Source: Sporomusa malonica (GTDB lineage Bacteria; Bacillota; Negativicutes; Sporomusales; Sporomusaceae). Taken from it: 64,000 bases of DNA. This document shows, piece by piece, positions 53,133 to 61,242 of this stretch. Below the pieces are notes generated by a model that was not told the DNA's origin, did no database searches, and was given only the letters and a program-made list of their open reading frames with translations. Location: assembly GCF_900176355.1 (NCBI RefSeq), contig NZ_FWXI01000018.1, forward strand, positions 1-64,000, written 5' to 3'. Every line of letters begins with the position of its first letter. Within the stretch, counting starts at the first letter, position 1. Both the position numbers and the translations under genes were made by a program.

Positions 53133-53186
53133 CGAATTCCTCCGTTCATATTCTCTGAAGACGCAACCGTGAGATGTATTGAATGA

Positions 53187-53222
53187 ATATAAAACAAAAG
53201 ACTAGGTCTCGTCGCCTAGTCT
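53187..53222 (-). terminator. Riboswitch expression platform terminator (minus strand)
   Basis: AGACTAGG and CCTAGTCT pair around CGACGAGA and TTTGTTTTAT follows on the minus strand. It lies 20 bases after the c-di-GMP aptamer and 55 before the GGDEF-EAL start. Confidence 0.8.
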
Positions 53223-53242
53223 AAACAGTTTTAGAACAAAAC

Positions 53243-53322
53243 AGGCAACCTGGCAATCATAGATACACTTGTATCCTTAGACCCATAGCTTTGTGCCCTT
53301 ACCTTTCGATAAGTTTACCAAA
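53243..53322 (-). promoter_or_regulatory. c-di-GMP-I (GEMM) riboswitch aptamer before the GGDEF-EAL gene
   Basis: On the minus strand the order is GGTAAACTTATCGAAAGGTA, then AGGGCACAAAGCTATGGGTC, a variable stem (GGATACAAGTGTATC) and ATGATTGCCAGGTTGCC. These match the conserved GEMM-I bases, including the GAAA tetraloop, AAAGC and the tetraloop receptor. One position of the usual GACGCAAAG is GGCACAAAG. The promoter is at 53343-53371 (TTGACG, 17 bases, TAATAT). Confidence 0.9.
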
Positions 53323-53342
53323 ATATTCATCTTGTTGTTGAT

Positions 53343-53371
53343 ATATTACATTTATTTACCAAATTCGTCAA
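53343..53371 (-). promoter_or_regulatory. Promoter of the riboswitch-controlled GGDEF-EAL gene
   Basis: On the minus strand TTGACG (53366-53371) and TAATAT (53343-53348) are 17 bases apart, just upstream of the aptamer. Confidence 0.7.
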
Positions 53372-53453
53372 TAAATACTCTATAAGTTTTTTTATTCCAT
53401 TTAAAATAAGACTTACGTCCTATAAATTAGGGACTTTAGGTTCGAAAAACAGC

Positions 53454-53481
53454 TTGACAACAAATGAAAAAAATGTACAAT
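53454..53481 (+). promoter_or_regulatory. Promoter of the plus-strand riboswitch
   Basis: TTGACA (53454-53459) and TACAAT (53476-53481) are 16 bases apart. The aptamer follows 57 bases later. Confidence 0.75.
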
Positions 53482-53538
53482 TTAGTCATAGTATAGATCA
53501 TACTAAGTAACACATTTATATTCGCTGAAAAGAATATT

Positions 53539-53614
53539 GGGCAAACTTACCGAAAGGTAAGGACGCAAAGCTATGGGTCTAAGGACAGAATTGTCTACGA
53601 CTGCCAGGTTGCCG
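53539..53614 (+). promoter_or_regulatory. c-di-GMP-I (GEMM) riboswitch aptamer before the small membrane protein
   Basis: The order GGCAAACTTACCGAAAGGTA, AGGACGCAAAGCTATGGGTC, a variable stem (GGACAGAATTGTC) and ACGACTGCCAGGTTGCCG is a full match to the GEMM-I consensus. It is a sister of the minus-strand aptamer and shares ACCGAAAGGTAAGG and AAAGCTATGGGTCTAAGGA-like runs with it. Confidence 0.95.
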
Positions 53615-53639
53615 CTTCGATTACAAACTGTAATTTATC

Positions 53640-53681
53640 AGCACCTGTCTGCCTAAAGACTGGTGCTCTATTTTTATTTTC
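53640..53681 (+). terminator. Riboswitch expression platform terminator (plus strand)
   Basis: AGCACC and GGTGCT, with inner GTCT/AGAC, form a stem followed by CTATTTTTATTTT. It lies 25 bases after the aptamer. Confidence 0.85.
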
Positions 53682-53757
53682 TGTAAAAATAGAGTGAAAA
53701 CAGGGTTTAAATATCTAGATAATGATATTTTTAAATAAAACGAAGAGGATGGGACTT

Positions 53758-53961
53758 GTGGAAACTCAAACAATGTTAATAGGTATTTTGACACTTGGGA
53801 CTATGCTCTTGACGTATTTGTTTATGAAATCTGATGATAAGTCTCTGTTTGGAAAACTTCCTGCACATGTGGAAATAACAGGCTTTAGTATCAAAAATGG
53901 CCTTTCAGATACTAAAAACAAATATTATATAGAACGATTTAGAGATTCTTCCAAAAGGTGA
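53758..53961 (+). CDS. Small single-helix membrane protein controlled by c-di-GMP riboswitch
   Basis: A 67-residue protein from GTG 53758 (GAGG 9 bases upstream). It has one N-terminal membrane helix (TMLIGILTLGTMLLTYLFM) and a basic cytoplasmic or outer tail ending in FRDSSKR. In-frame ATGs at 53722 and 53749 are less well placed. It is the only gene behind a complete c-di-GMP-I riboswitch and is followed by a hairpin terminator (53959-53985). I recognise no family. Confidence 0.65.
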   Translation: METQTMLIGILTLGTMLLTYLFMKSDDKSLFGKLPAHVEITGFSIKNGLSDTKNKYYIERFRDSSKR

Positions 53962-53990
53962 TACTGGCTTTTTTAGTATCTTTTTAATCT
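53959..53990 (+). terminator. Terminator after the small membrane protein gene
   Basis: GATACT and AGTATC pair around GGCTTTTTT and are followed by TTTTT. Confidence 0.7.
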
Positions 53991-54047
53991 AGCAACTCAT
54001 AGCAACCCTCTATAGAAAACTCACAGGAGTTTGCCAACCGACAGCAA

Positions 54048-54078
54048 AAAGCCTTCTTAGAATTTCTAAGAAGGCTTT
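54048..54078. terminator. Terminator downstream of tRNA-Arg(CCG)
   Basis: AAAGCCTTCTTAGAA pairs perfectly with TTCTAAGAAGGCTTT. It lies 10 bases from the CCA end of the tRNA. Confidence 0.75.
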
Positions 54079-54087
54079 AGTTTCCTA

Positions 54088-54162
54088 TGGTGCGCCCGGC
54101 AGGAATCGAACCTGCGCTTTCGGCTCCGGAGGCCGACGCTCTATCCCCTGAGCTACGGGCGC
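54088..54162 (-). tRNA. tRNA-Arg (anticodon CCG)
   Basis: Acceptor stem GCGCCCG/CGGGCGC, anticodon loop CTCCGGA, T loop TTCGATT and encoded CCA. Confidence 0.95.
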
Positions 54163-54266
54163 GTTATGTTGTCTTAACCACGAATACGATTATAACATAC
54201 CCAGCGTATCGTGTCCAATAAAATCAACATATTTTTTCTTGTATGTTTTTACAACTACTAAGAAAG

Positions 54267-54656
54267 CTATTTGACGTCAGTCGGAGTCTGGCAATACGGG
54301 CATAGTCTCCATTCGCGGTTGAGCTCTTTTCCGCACGAAGCGCATGTTGGTTTTAGAGCAAACCCACAATAGGGACATGCCTTAAAATCTTCTTTAACAT
54401 TACTAGCGCACATAGGACACTTGATGGTCTCTCCCACAGGCGTGGCTTCAACATCAATAATATCCTCATTGCGGCGCGGCTTCATAGATGGCTTGCGCCC
54501 GAACAACAGGTACAATGGCAAAAATACAACGAGCGCAGCCATCGTTCCAATTGACCACAGCAATGCTATCCCCAAGTCATGGCCCCGCCCCCTGGCGTCA
54601 TTATATACCCAATAGGCAGCAAGCGCCGCAATCAGCAGGCCAAAAGTTGTCATCAT
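54267..54656 (-). CDS. Membrane protein with double zinc ribbon
   Basis: A 129-residue protein with two N-terminal membrane helices (TTFGLLIAALAAYWVYNDAR and LLWSIGTMAALVVFLPLYLL) and a C-terminal double zinc ribbon with CPMC, CPYC, CASC and CPYC pairs. GGAGGG is 8 bases before ATG 54656; the longer frame to 54740 is not needed. The function is unknown. Confidence 0.8.
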   Translation of the reverse strand: MMTTFGLLIAALAAYWVYNDARGRGHDLGIALLWSIGTMAALVVFLPLYLLFGRKPSMKPRRNEDIIDVEATPVGETIKCPMCASNVKEDFKACPYCGFALKPTCASCGKELNREWRLCPYCQTPTDVK

Positions 54657-54726
54657 AAAGCAGTCCCTCCACAGCAGCAGCATTATGCGTAAAATTATAT
54701 CATGCTGCAGTAAAACTGGCAAAAAA

Positions 54727-54756
54727 AAACTAGGACGCATCAGCCGTCCTAGTTTA
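54727..54756 (-). terminator. Terminator of the MFS gene
   Basis: On the minus strand AACTAGGACG and CGTCCTAGTT pair around GCTGATG and are followed by a run of T. Confidence 0.8.
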
Positions 54757-54759
54757 CTG

Positions 54760-56094
54760 CTAACTGCTTATCTCATCCAGTGCTTTGCCTTTGGTCTCTT
54801 CACCAAACAGCCAAACGGCAACTGCTACCACCATCATAACACCGGTAAACATCGTAAACACCTGAGCAAATCCTTGAGGCCCGGTAATCATATATCCAAC
54901 AATGGTAGGGGCTAGTATCCCTCCAAACCGGCCAACTGCCGCCGCCCAGCCTGAGCCAAAGGCCCGAATCCGAGTTGGATAGAGTTCCGGAGTATAGGTA
55001 TAAACAACACCCCAAGCCCCCAGATTAAAGAACGACATTAGGCTCCCCCAAAGAAGCACGATTTCGGCACTGCCGCCTTGACCGAAAAAGTATGCACTCA
55101 CTGCACTCAATGCCAAATACATAGCCAGCGTTGATCTCCGCCCAATACGATCGACCAAATACGCGGCACTGAAATAGCCTGGCAATTGGGCCAATGTCAT
55201 AATTAATACATACTCAAATGTTTTGATGACCGTATGGCCCTGCTTGACCATGAGCGACGGCAGCCAGGTAAAGATACCATAGTATGAATAGACAATACCA
55301 AACCAAATTAACCAAAGTATCATTGTCCGTTTAGCAAATTGAGCTGTCCACAGCTCCTTAAAAGCCAATTTCTGCGCGGGTGAATTTGGCACTATAGCTT
55401 TAGCGTTTGCAACCGGCTGAGCAGCCGGTTCAATTCCTGCTTCTCGTTCAATTCTTGAAACGATCTCCAGAGCCTCAGCTTGACGACCTTTATGGATAAG
55501 ATAACGTATTGATTCAGGAACCCCCATCCTAATAAAAAAAACGTAGAGTGCAGGGAGTGCACCGATAAAAAATGCCATCTGCCAGCCAAACCGAGGGATC
55601 ACTAGGTAGGAAATGAGGGCAGCAGCCAGCCAGCCAAATGCCCAGAAGCTCTCCAGTAAGACAATGAAGCGGCCCCGACTGGCAGGCGGTGAATACTCTG
55701 CCATGAGAGTTACGGCTACCGGCAGCTCGCCACCTAGGCCAAAGCCGACTAAAAATCTAAACACAAGTAGTGATTCATAATTCCAGGCCAAGCCGCATAG
55801 CCCAGTCGCTATACTGTAGATCATCAGCGTAACGGCGAATACCGCCTTCCGGCCAAACTTATCGGCTGCCGAACCAGCCAGTACGGCGCCAACCGCCATC
55901 CCCAATAGGCCAATACTGCCAATAAAGCCAATCTGAGTGGCAGATAAGCCCCATTCTTTTGCTAATACCGGCAATACAAATGCAATAATACCAGTATCCA
56001 TAGCGTCAAATAGCCAACCAAACCCGGTCAATAGTAACAACTTATAATGAAAGCGGTTCACCGGGATCTGTTCCAAACGACTGATAATCGCCAA
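54760..56094 (-). CDS. MFS transporter, sugar/organic acid symporter type
   Basis: A 444-residue twelve-helix transporter. Motif A is seen in GSAADKFGRKAVFAV, the N-half motif in FRFLVGFGLGGELPVAVTLM, and RSTLA-type repeat in VDRIGRRSTLAMY. These fit the aromatic acid/niacinate/sialate symporter group. The start is TTG with GGGG 8 bases upstream. A niacin repressor is encoded 3.5 kb away, so niacin is one possible substrate, but the sequence does not decide this. Confidence 0.88.
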   Translation of the reverse strand: MAIISRLEQIPVNRFHYKLLLLTGFGWLFDAMDTGIIAFVLPVLAKEWGLSATQIGFIGSIGLLGMAVGAVLAGSAADKFGRKAVFAVTLMIYSIATGLCGLAWNYESLLVFRFLVGFGLGGELPVAVTLMAEYSPPASRGRFIVLLESFWAFGWLAAALISYLVIPRFGWQMAFFIGALPALYVFFIRMGVPESIRYLIHKGRQAEALEIVSRIEREAGIEPAAQPVANAKAIVPNSPAQKLAFKELWTAQFAKRTMILWLIWFGIVYSYYGIFTWLPSLMVKQGHTVIKTFEYVLIMTLAQLPGYFSAAYLVDRIGRRSTLAMYLALSAVSAYFFGQGGSAEIVLLWGSLMSFFNLGAWGVVYTYTPELYPTRIRAFGSGWAAAVGRFGGILAPTIVGYMITGPQGFAQVFTMFTGVMMVVAVAVWLFGEETKGKALDEISS

Positions 56095-56314
56095 TTCCTC
56101 AACCCCTTTTTGTCTTTACACCTGTCTTGTCACTACTTTGTATTATAGCCGGCTTGTATTAAAATGGCAACAACTTTTTAAATCATGCAATAAACAAGCT
56201 ATACCGGCCCATATGCAAGCACAGGGCTGAAAATAGGCCGCCAGCCTGGTTGATATTCCTGGCTTATGAGCCTATTATTAATGAATAACCTATTTACTAC
56301 AAAGGAGCAACATT

Positions 56315-57508
56315 ATGGAACAGCATCAGAATAAAGAACGCCTTTTGACTAAACCACTGGCGCTTCTAACTTTTGGGCATTTAATTACCGATGTCGGCCA
56401 AGGTGCTCTGCCAGTGTTACTGCCGTTTCTAAAAACGGCTTTTAACCTTACCTATACCCAAATCGGAGTCGTTGTCCTTGTACAAAACCTGACATCCTCA
56501 GTGATTCAGCCGCTATTCGGCTATCTCACCGACCGTGTCTCGCTGCCCTGGCTTATTCCAGCCAGTGTGCTGCTCGCAGGGATTGGGACAGCTATCATTG
56601 GTATTATGACTTCTTACTATACCTTACTGGCTGCTGTAGTTGTCGGCGGCTTAGGCATAGCCTGTTTCCATCCCCAGGCTTCCAAATCAGCTCACCTTGT
56701 CAGCAGCGCTGCAACTAAAGGGCGTAGCATGGGTCTGTTCTCTGTCGGCGGCAATCTTGGACTGGCTATTGGCTCAATTGCCATGTCATTTGCCCTCAAC
56801 TCACCAGGAGTATTAACAAATACACTGTACTTTATCATTCCTGGATTGATTATGGCACTGCTGCTATACCGCAACCTGCAGGATATATCGCCTACAGAAA
56901 CTGCTCCCCAGTCAGCCGCCGCTTCGCATGCAGGAATTACCAATGGTCAATCTCTCAATTATGGCCTGCTTGCTATTCTTTTAGGATTTGTATTTATCCG
57001 ATCAAGCATTCATACCGGATTGACCACCTATATCCCCCTATACTATATCGACTATTTATCAGGTAGTCCGGTATATGCCAGTTATCTTTTAGCCGTATTC
57101 CTGCTTGCCGGAGTTGTAGGCACATATACCGGCGCGTCTCTAAGTGACCGCTTTGGCCGTAAAACGGTTATTATGGGCTCTATACTCTCCACACTGCCCC
57201 TGATTGGCCTATTCCAGTACACCACCGGCCTGGCAACGTTGATTGTACTTGCATTAACAGGGCTTTCCCTCATCTCCTCGTTCGCTACCACGGTTGTCCT
57301 GGCACAAGAAATGATGCCCGGCTATGTCGGCATGGCTTCTGGCCTGACGATTGGCTTTAGTATCGGCCTTGGCGGCGTCGGCGCTACTATCTTGGGCTAT
57401 GTTGCTGACCATTTCGGGGTTCCCAGTGTATTTACTGTTTTATCCGTATTGCCAATCGCCGGGGTAGTTCTCGCTTCATTTTTGCCCGGAAAACTATTTA
57501 AGCGCTAG
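56315..57508 (+). CDS. MFS transporter, fosmidomycin-resistance (Fsr) type
   Basis: A 397-residue twelve-helix transporter whose N-terminus LLTFGHLITDVGQGALPVLLP and 'GLGIACFHPQASKSAHLVS' match Fsr/YfnC-like exporters. Motif A GYLTDRVSLPWL and GASLSDRFGRKTVIMG are present. AAGGAG precedes the ATG. A terminator follows at 57521-57557. It stands alone. The substrate is unknown. Confidence 0.9.
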   Translation: MEQHQNKERLLTKPLALLTFGHLITDVGQGALPVLLPFLKTAFNLTYTQIGVVVLVQNLTSSVIQPLFGYLTDRVSLPWLIPASVLLAGIGTAIIGIMTSYYTLLAAVVVGGLGIACFHPQASKSAHLVSSAATKGRSMGLFSVGGNLGLAIGSIAMSFALNSPGVLTNTLYFIIPGLIMALLLYRNLQDISPTETAPQSAAASHAGITNGQSLNYGLLAILLGFVFIRSSIHTGLTTYIPLYYIDYLSGSPVYASYLLAVFLLAGVVGTYTGASLSDRFGRKTVIMGSILSTLPLIGLFQYTTGLATLIVLALTGLSLISSFATTVVLAQEMMPGYVGMASGLTIGFSIGLGGVGATILGYVADHFGVPSVFTVLSVLPIAGVVLASFLPGKLFKR

Positions 57509-57520
57509 AAAAACGCAGAG

Positions 57521-57562
57521 AAGAAGCTGTCGGTAAACAAACCGGCAGCTTCTTCTATTTTG
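57521..57562 (+). terminator. Terminator after the Fsr-type gene
   Basis: GAAGAAGCTGTCGG pairs with CCGGCAGCTTCTTC (one mismatch) and is followed by TATTTTGCATTTTTT. Confidence 0.8.
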
Positions 57563-57669
57563 CATTTTTTCCCAATATTGTTTTGTTTTTATTAAAAAAC
57601 ATGGCAGGTAAGTTAATATATATTGTCAAATATTATAATTATTTGCATTAATTGGCAAGGGGTGTACTA

Positions 57670-59637
57670 ATGAATTTCTGGGAACAAACCGTTTTATTTG
57701 CATCCAATACTTTTACTACACTGGCATTGTCAGCTCTTGGTAGTTGTTTGATCCTTACCCTTCCCAGGAGCTATACCTCAATTGTCTGGGGTGTTATATT
57801 CGGAATATGTTCAGTTCTTGTTATGCGCGAAGGTATCTTTATCACAAGTGGTTCGATCGTCGACTTCCGGCATATTATTCTTACGCTGTCCGGATATATT
57901 GGCGGCCCGCTTACTGCAATAATTACTGCCAGCATTGGTGCATTATTCCGTTGGCATTTGGGTGGATGCGGCGTTCTAGGCGGTATCATCTGCCTTTATG
58001 TTTTTGCCGCTTTCGGCTATCTGCTACGTCTGTACAAGCCGAAGATAAGCCATTACACTCAACTGCATTTGCTTAAACTCGGAGTTCTTATGGCGCTTAT
58101 CTATCTTGTTATATTGACAGGAGCCGCCTTGTATTATACCGGTTCTATTCGGGTAGTCCAGACAGCCCTACTGCCGCTCCTTATTTTTACTCCGCTTGGC
58201 GTATGGGCCTGTTTTAATTTTTACCGCCTTATCTATGACAAATTCAGCCGTGCTGAGCTTGTCGAGTGCCTGCTTAATTCCAGCCCGTTTGCTATTGTTG
58301 TGTTTGATGCAAATAGGAAACCGGTGCTTGCCAGCGACAGTTTTACCAAAGACAGTCTTCTCCTCACAAAATTACTTGAATCCCCAGAAGAAGATAGGGC
58401 ACTGCACCGAGCCTTTATTCACCATGAACACTCATCATCAATTCTTAGGATACCCCATAGCGGCGATGAACTGATATACTCTCTAAGCTTAGCTCCACTT
58501 AAATTACCGCAAGGCCAGACAGGTACAGTGGCAATCGTTAGCGATATCACCGACCTATTTCGAGCAAAACAGGCGTTACTATCTTCAGAGTGTACTTTTA
58601 ATAAGATTTTTAATAGCAGCCCTATGCCGCTATCGCTCTACAGTCTGACTGCTGGTCGCTTTATTCACATTAATGAGAGTTTCATTAATCACTCCGGTTA
58701 CAGCCGGCAAGAAATCATTAACCAGCCTGGAGTTGAGCATGCCCTATGGCGTTACCCACGCGAAAGAGAACGATTAATTCGGCTGGTTTACCGTGAAAAA
58801 TCTGTGCGTGATTTCGAATTTGAATACATCACTAAAACGGGTGATATTCGGGTCAGCCAAATATATGCCGAGCTTGTCGAGTATGACGATCAGCCTTGCT
58901 TACTGGCATCGGTTTATGATGTTACCGAACGTCGCCAACTAGAGCTTCAGCTGTCACGGCTTGACCGGCTTAATCTTGTCGGCCAAATGGCTGCCAGTAT
59001 TGGGCATGAGGTAAGAAATCCTATGACTACAGTACGTGGATTTCTACAACTATTAGCAAAAAAGCCGGCCTTAGCCAGCTATAACGAATATTTTAAGATT
59101 ATGACTGATGAGTTAGATCGGGCTAACGACATCATTACCGAATTTCTATCGCTGGCTAACAACAAACTCATTCACTTAAAATCCACCTGTATTAATGATA
59201 TCATCAATACTATGCTACCGCTGATGAAGGCCGATGCTGCTGCTGGAAACAAAGATATTATTGCTGACTTAAGCAATATTCCTGACCTTGCCCTTGATGA
59301 AAAGGAGATTCGCCAATTACTGCTTAATCTGGTACGGAATGCCCTTGAAGCCAGTCCGGCTGGCGGAGTTGTTTATATCCGGTCATTTTATGATGCTACC
59401 AATGTATCAGTTGTACTATCTGTAACTGATGAGGGTTCAGGAATAGCGCCAGAGGTCCTAAAACAACTTGGCACACCATTTCTGACCACCAAAGAAACCG
59501 GAACCGGCCTTGGTTTACCTGTGTGTTATAGCATTGCCGACAGGCATCAGGCAGGTATTGATGTGACAACAGGAGCTAGAGGAACGACGTTCTTTGTCAG
59601 GTTTAAGATTAGTCCAGCAATATCCCCAGCATCTTAA
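57670..59637 (+). CDS. Orphan sensor histidine kinase with 5TM (LYT-type) N-terminus and PAS domains
   Basis: A 655-residue protein from ATG 57670 (AAGGGG upstream). Residues about 1-190 hold six hydrophobic segments like 5TMR-LYT domains, followed by two PAS domains (about 210-300 and 310-430), a HisKA helix with ASIGHEVRNPMTTVRGFLQL, and an HATPase with LVRNALEAS, DEGSGIAPEVLK and GTGLGLPVCYS. It resembles sporulation phosphorelay kinases (KinB-like). No response regulator is adjacent. Its 3' end overlaps niaR head to tail by 29 bases. Confidence 0.9.
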   Translation: MNFWEQTVLFASNTFTTLALSALGSCLILTLPRSYTSIVWGVIFGICSVLVMREGIFITSGSIVDFRHIILTLSGYIGGPLTAIITASIGALFRWHLGGCGVLGGIICLYVFAAFGYLLRLYKPKISHYTQLHLLKLGVLMALIYLVILTGAALYYTGSIRVVQTALLPLLIFTPLGVWACFNFYRLIYDKFSRAELVECLLNSSPFAIVVFDANRKPVLASDSFTKDSLLLTKLLESPEEDRALHRAFIHHEHSSSILRIPHSGDELIYSLSLAPLKLPQGQTGTVAIVSDITDLFRAKQALLSSECTFNKIFNSSPMPLSLYSLTAGRFIHINESFINHSGYSRQEIINQPGVEHALWRYPRERERLIRLVYREKSVRDFEFEYITKTGDIRVSQIYAELVEYDDQPCLLASVYDVTERRQLELQLSRLDRLNLVGQMAASIGHEVRNPMTTVRGFLQLLAKKPALASYNEYFKIMTDELDRANDIITEFLSLANNKLIHLKSTCINDIINTMLPLMKADAAAGNKDIIADLSNIPDLALDEKEIRQLLLNLVRNALEASPAGGVVYIRSFYDATNVSVVLSVTDEGSGIAPEVLKQLGTPFLTTKETGTGLGLPVCYSIADRHQAGIDVTTGARGTTFFVRFKISPAISPAS

Positions 59638-60124
59638 GCTCAATGGCGATTTTTTGCAGGACATCTTTTGAAGGAGCTTCGACTGTATGCAGATGCACGC
59701 CGCCGGTAATAAGTGACAGTGGTGCTGCGCCACTCTCGGCTGACTTATGCAAAAACTCGGTCAAGTCACGCCGGGAAGCTAACATTAGGTTAGCCTTAAT
59801 CTCTCCATACACGGGGTGATCAACACTGACATCAAGTACTCGTCCGCCATTATCAACAATAGCCGCAAGCTCATCTTCCATAAGTTCAACGCCATGACGA
59901 CAGGCAAATCTGGCTGTAACTGCAGTGGTTGCTGATACCGGCAAAATGATATATCCTTGCGGCGTGGCACAAATATCGACACCTGCCGCTCGCAAAATAG
60001 CAATGTCACCGACAATTACCTGCCGGCTTACCCCCAGCTCTTTAGCCAATGCGGTGCCGGTCAGCGGTTGTCCGACACATTTAAGCGCTCTGACAATCTG
60101 TTCACGCCGTTCTTTTGCTTCCAT
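59609..60124 (-). CDS. niaR: Niacin-responsive transcription repressor
   Basis: A 171-residue protein with an HTH_11 winged helix (LTGTALAKELGVSRQVIVGD) and a 3H domain with the three conserved histidines in ACRHGVELM, VSVDHPVYGE and GGVHLHTVEA, which bind metal and niacin. NiaR represses NAD synthesis and niacin uptake genes. The TAATG junction couples it to the upstream potassium channel gene. Confidence 0.93.
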   Translation of the reverse strand: MEAKERREQIVRALKCVGQPLTGTALAKELGVSRQVIVGDIAILRAAGVDICATPQGYIILPVSATTAVTARFACRHGVELMEDELAAIVDNGGRVLDVSVDHPVYGEIKANLMLASRRDLTEFLHKSAESGAAPLSLITGGVHLHTVEAPSKDVLQKIAIELKMLGILLD

Positions 60125-61140
60125 TAAAAGTCACGCTCCAGCCCAAATTCTAGCGAAGCCACCCTGTTAAGTTCATATAAGTGATCACGCTGCCCGAGTA
60201 AAATCATAATGTCGCCTGACTGAATGACTTCTTGGGCCCGAGGGTTGTTAAGCAGCGTTTCCCCCCGCTTAATCGCCACAATGATTGAATCATACTGTTC
60301 CTTGATGGCGCTTTGGACCAGCGTTTTGCCAACCAGCGGTGAGGCAGGCCTAACCGTAATTTGCGCTATGTCGACATGGATTTCCTGATTATAAAATACG
60401 TTTTCCACCAAATCGGAAACAACTGGCTTAGTCATGGAGGCTGCCAACTGCCGTCCTCCCATAACCGATGGAAAGATGATTGTATTTGCCCCAGCCCGTT
60501 TAAGCTTTTCTGCTGCTTCTGGGCGTTCGGCTCTGGCTACAATAGTAATATCCGGATTCATACTCTTAGCAGTCAGTGTAACGTACACATTATCAGCGTC
60601 ATGCGATAATGCAGTGATAATCCCCTTTGCCCTGGCAACACCTGCTGCCAGTAATATTTCATCAAAGGTAGCATCTCCATGCACTGCAGGGATTCGCTGC
60701 TCCATTAATGCATCAACAATTTGCTGATCTCGATCTATCACAACGTAATTCTCTTTTTCATGCAGCAGCCGCTCAATGGTATTGGCCCCGACCCGGCCTG
60801 CGCCACACACAATAATATGATTATTCATAGCAGCAATCCGCCGGTTCATACTCCGCCTCCCCCACACATTCTTAAGCTGCCCTTCAATAAGCGCACTAAT
60901 AATCAGCATAAAAGTATAATAAGCCATCCCCACACCGCTTATGATTAGCCCCATTGTAAACAAACGGCCAACAGGCGTCTTGGGTATGATATCGCCGTAT
61001 CCAACTGTAGCAACAGTGACAACAGTAAAATATAACGCATCAATAAATGACAGGTCCTCAATCAGCATATACCCAGTAACGCCAATCATCTGGATAAGCA
61101 AGAAAGCAGCAATGGTTACTTTTAGCCGTTCATATTGCAA
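60124..61140 (-). CDS. Potassium channel with RCK (TrkA-N) domain
   Basis: A 338-residue two-helix channel. The selectivity filter TVATVGYGDIIP (about residues 40-51) lies between two membrane helices, followed by an RCK Rossmann domain (HIIVCGAGRVGANTIERLL) and a TrkA-C domain from about residue 245. It is of MthK/TuoK type. The start is TTG with GGAG 9 bases upstream. niaR follows with a 1-base overlap. Confidence 0.93.
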   Translation of the reverse strand: MQYERLKVTIAAFLLIQMIGVTGYMLIEDLSFIDALYFTVVTVATVGYGDIIPKTPVGRLFTMGLIISGVGMAYYTFMLIISALIEGQLKNVWGRRSMNRRIAAMNNHIIVCGAGRVGANTIERLLHEKENYVVIDRDQQIVDALMEQRIPAVHGDATFDEILLAAGVARAKGIITALSHDADNVYVTLTAKSMNPDITIVARAERPEAAEKLKRAGANTIIFPSVMGGRQLAASMTKPVVSDLVENVFYNQEIHVDIAQITVRPASPLVGKTLVQSAIKEQYDSIIVAIKRGETLLNNPRAQEVIQSGDIMILLGQRDHLYELNRVASLEFGLERDF

Positions 61141-61242
61141 ACCTGCTCACTCCACACGTCATACCGCCAATTATTTGCTTTTGCTTGGAAACTCCCTGCT
61201 CCATTTGGCTGTCGCCACCTTATTTTAGATATGTATCCATTA

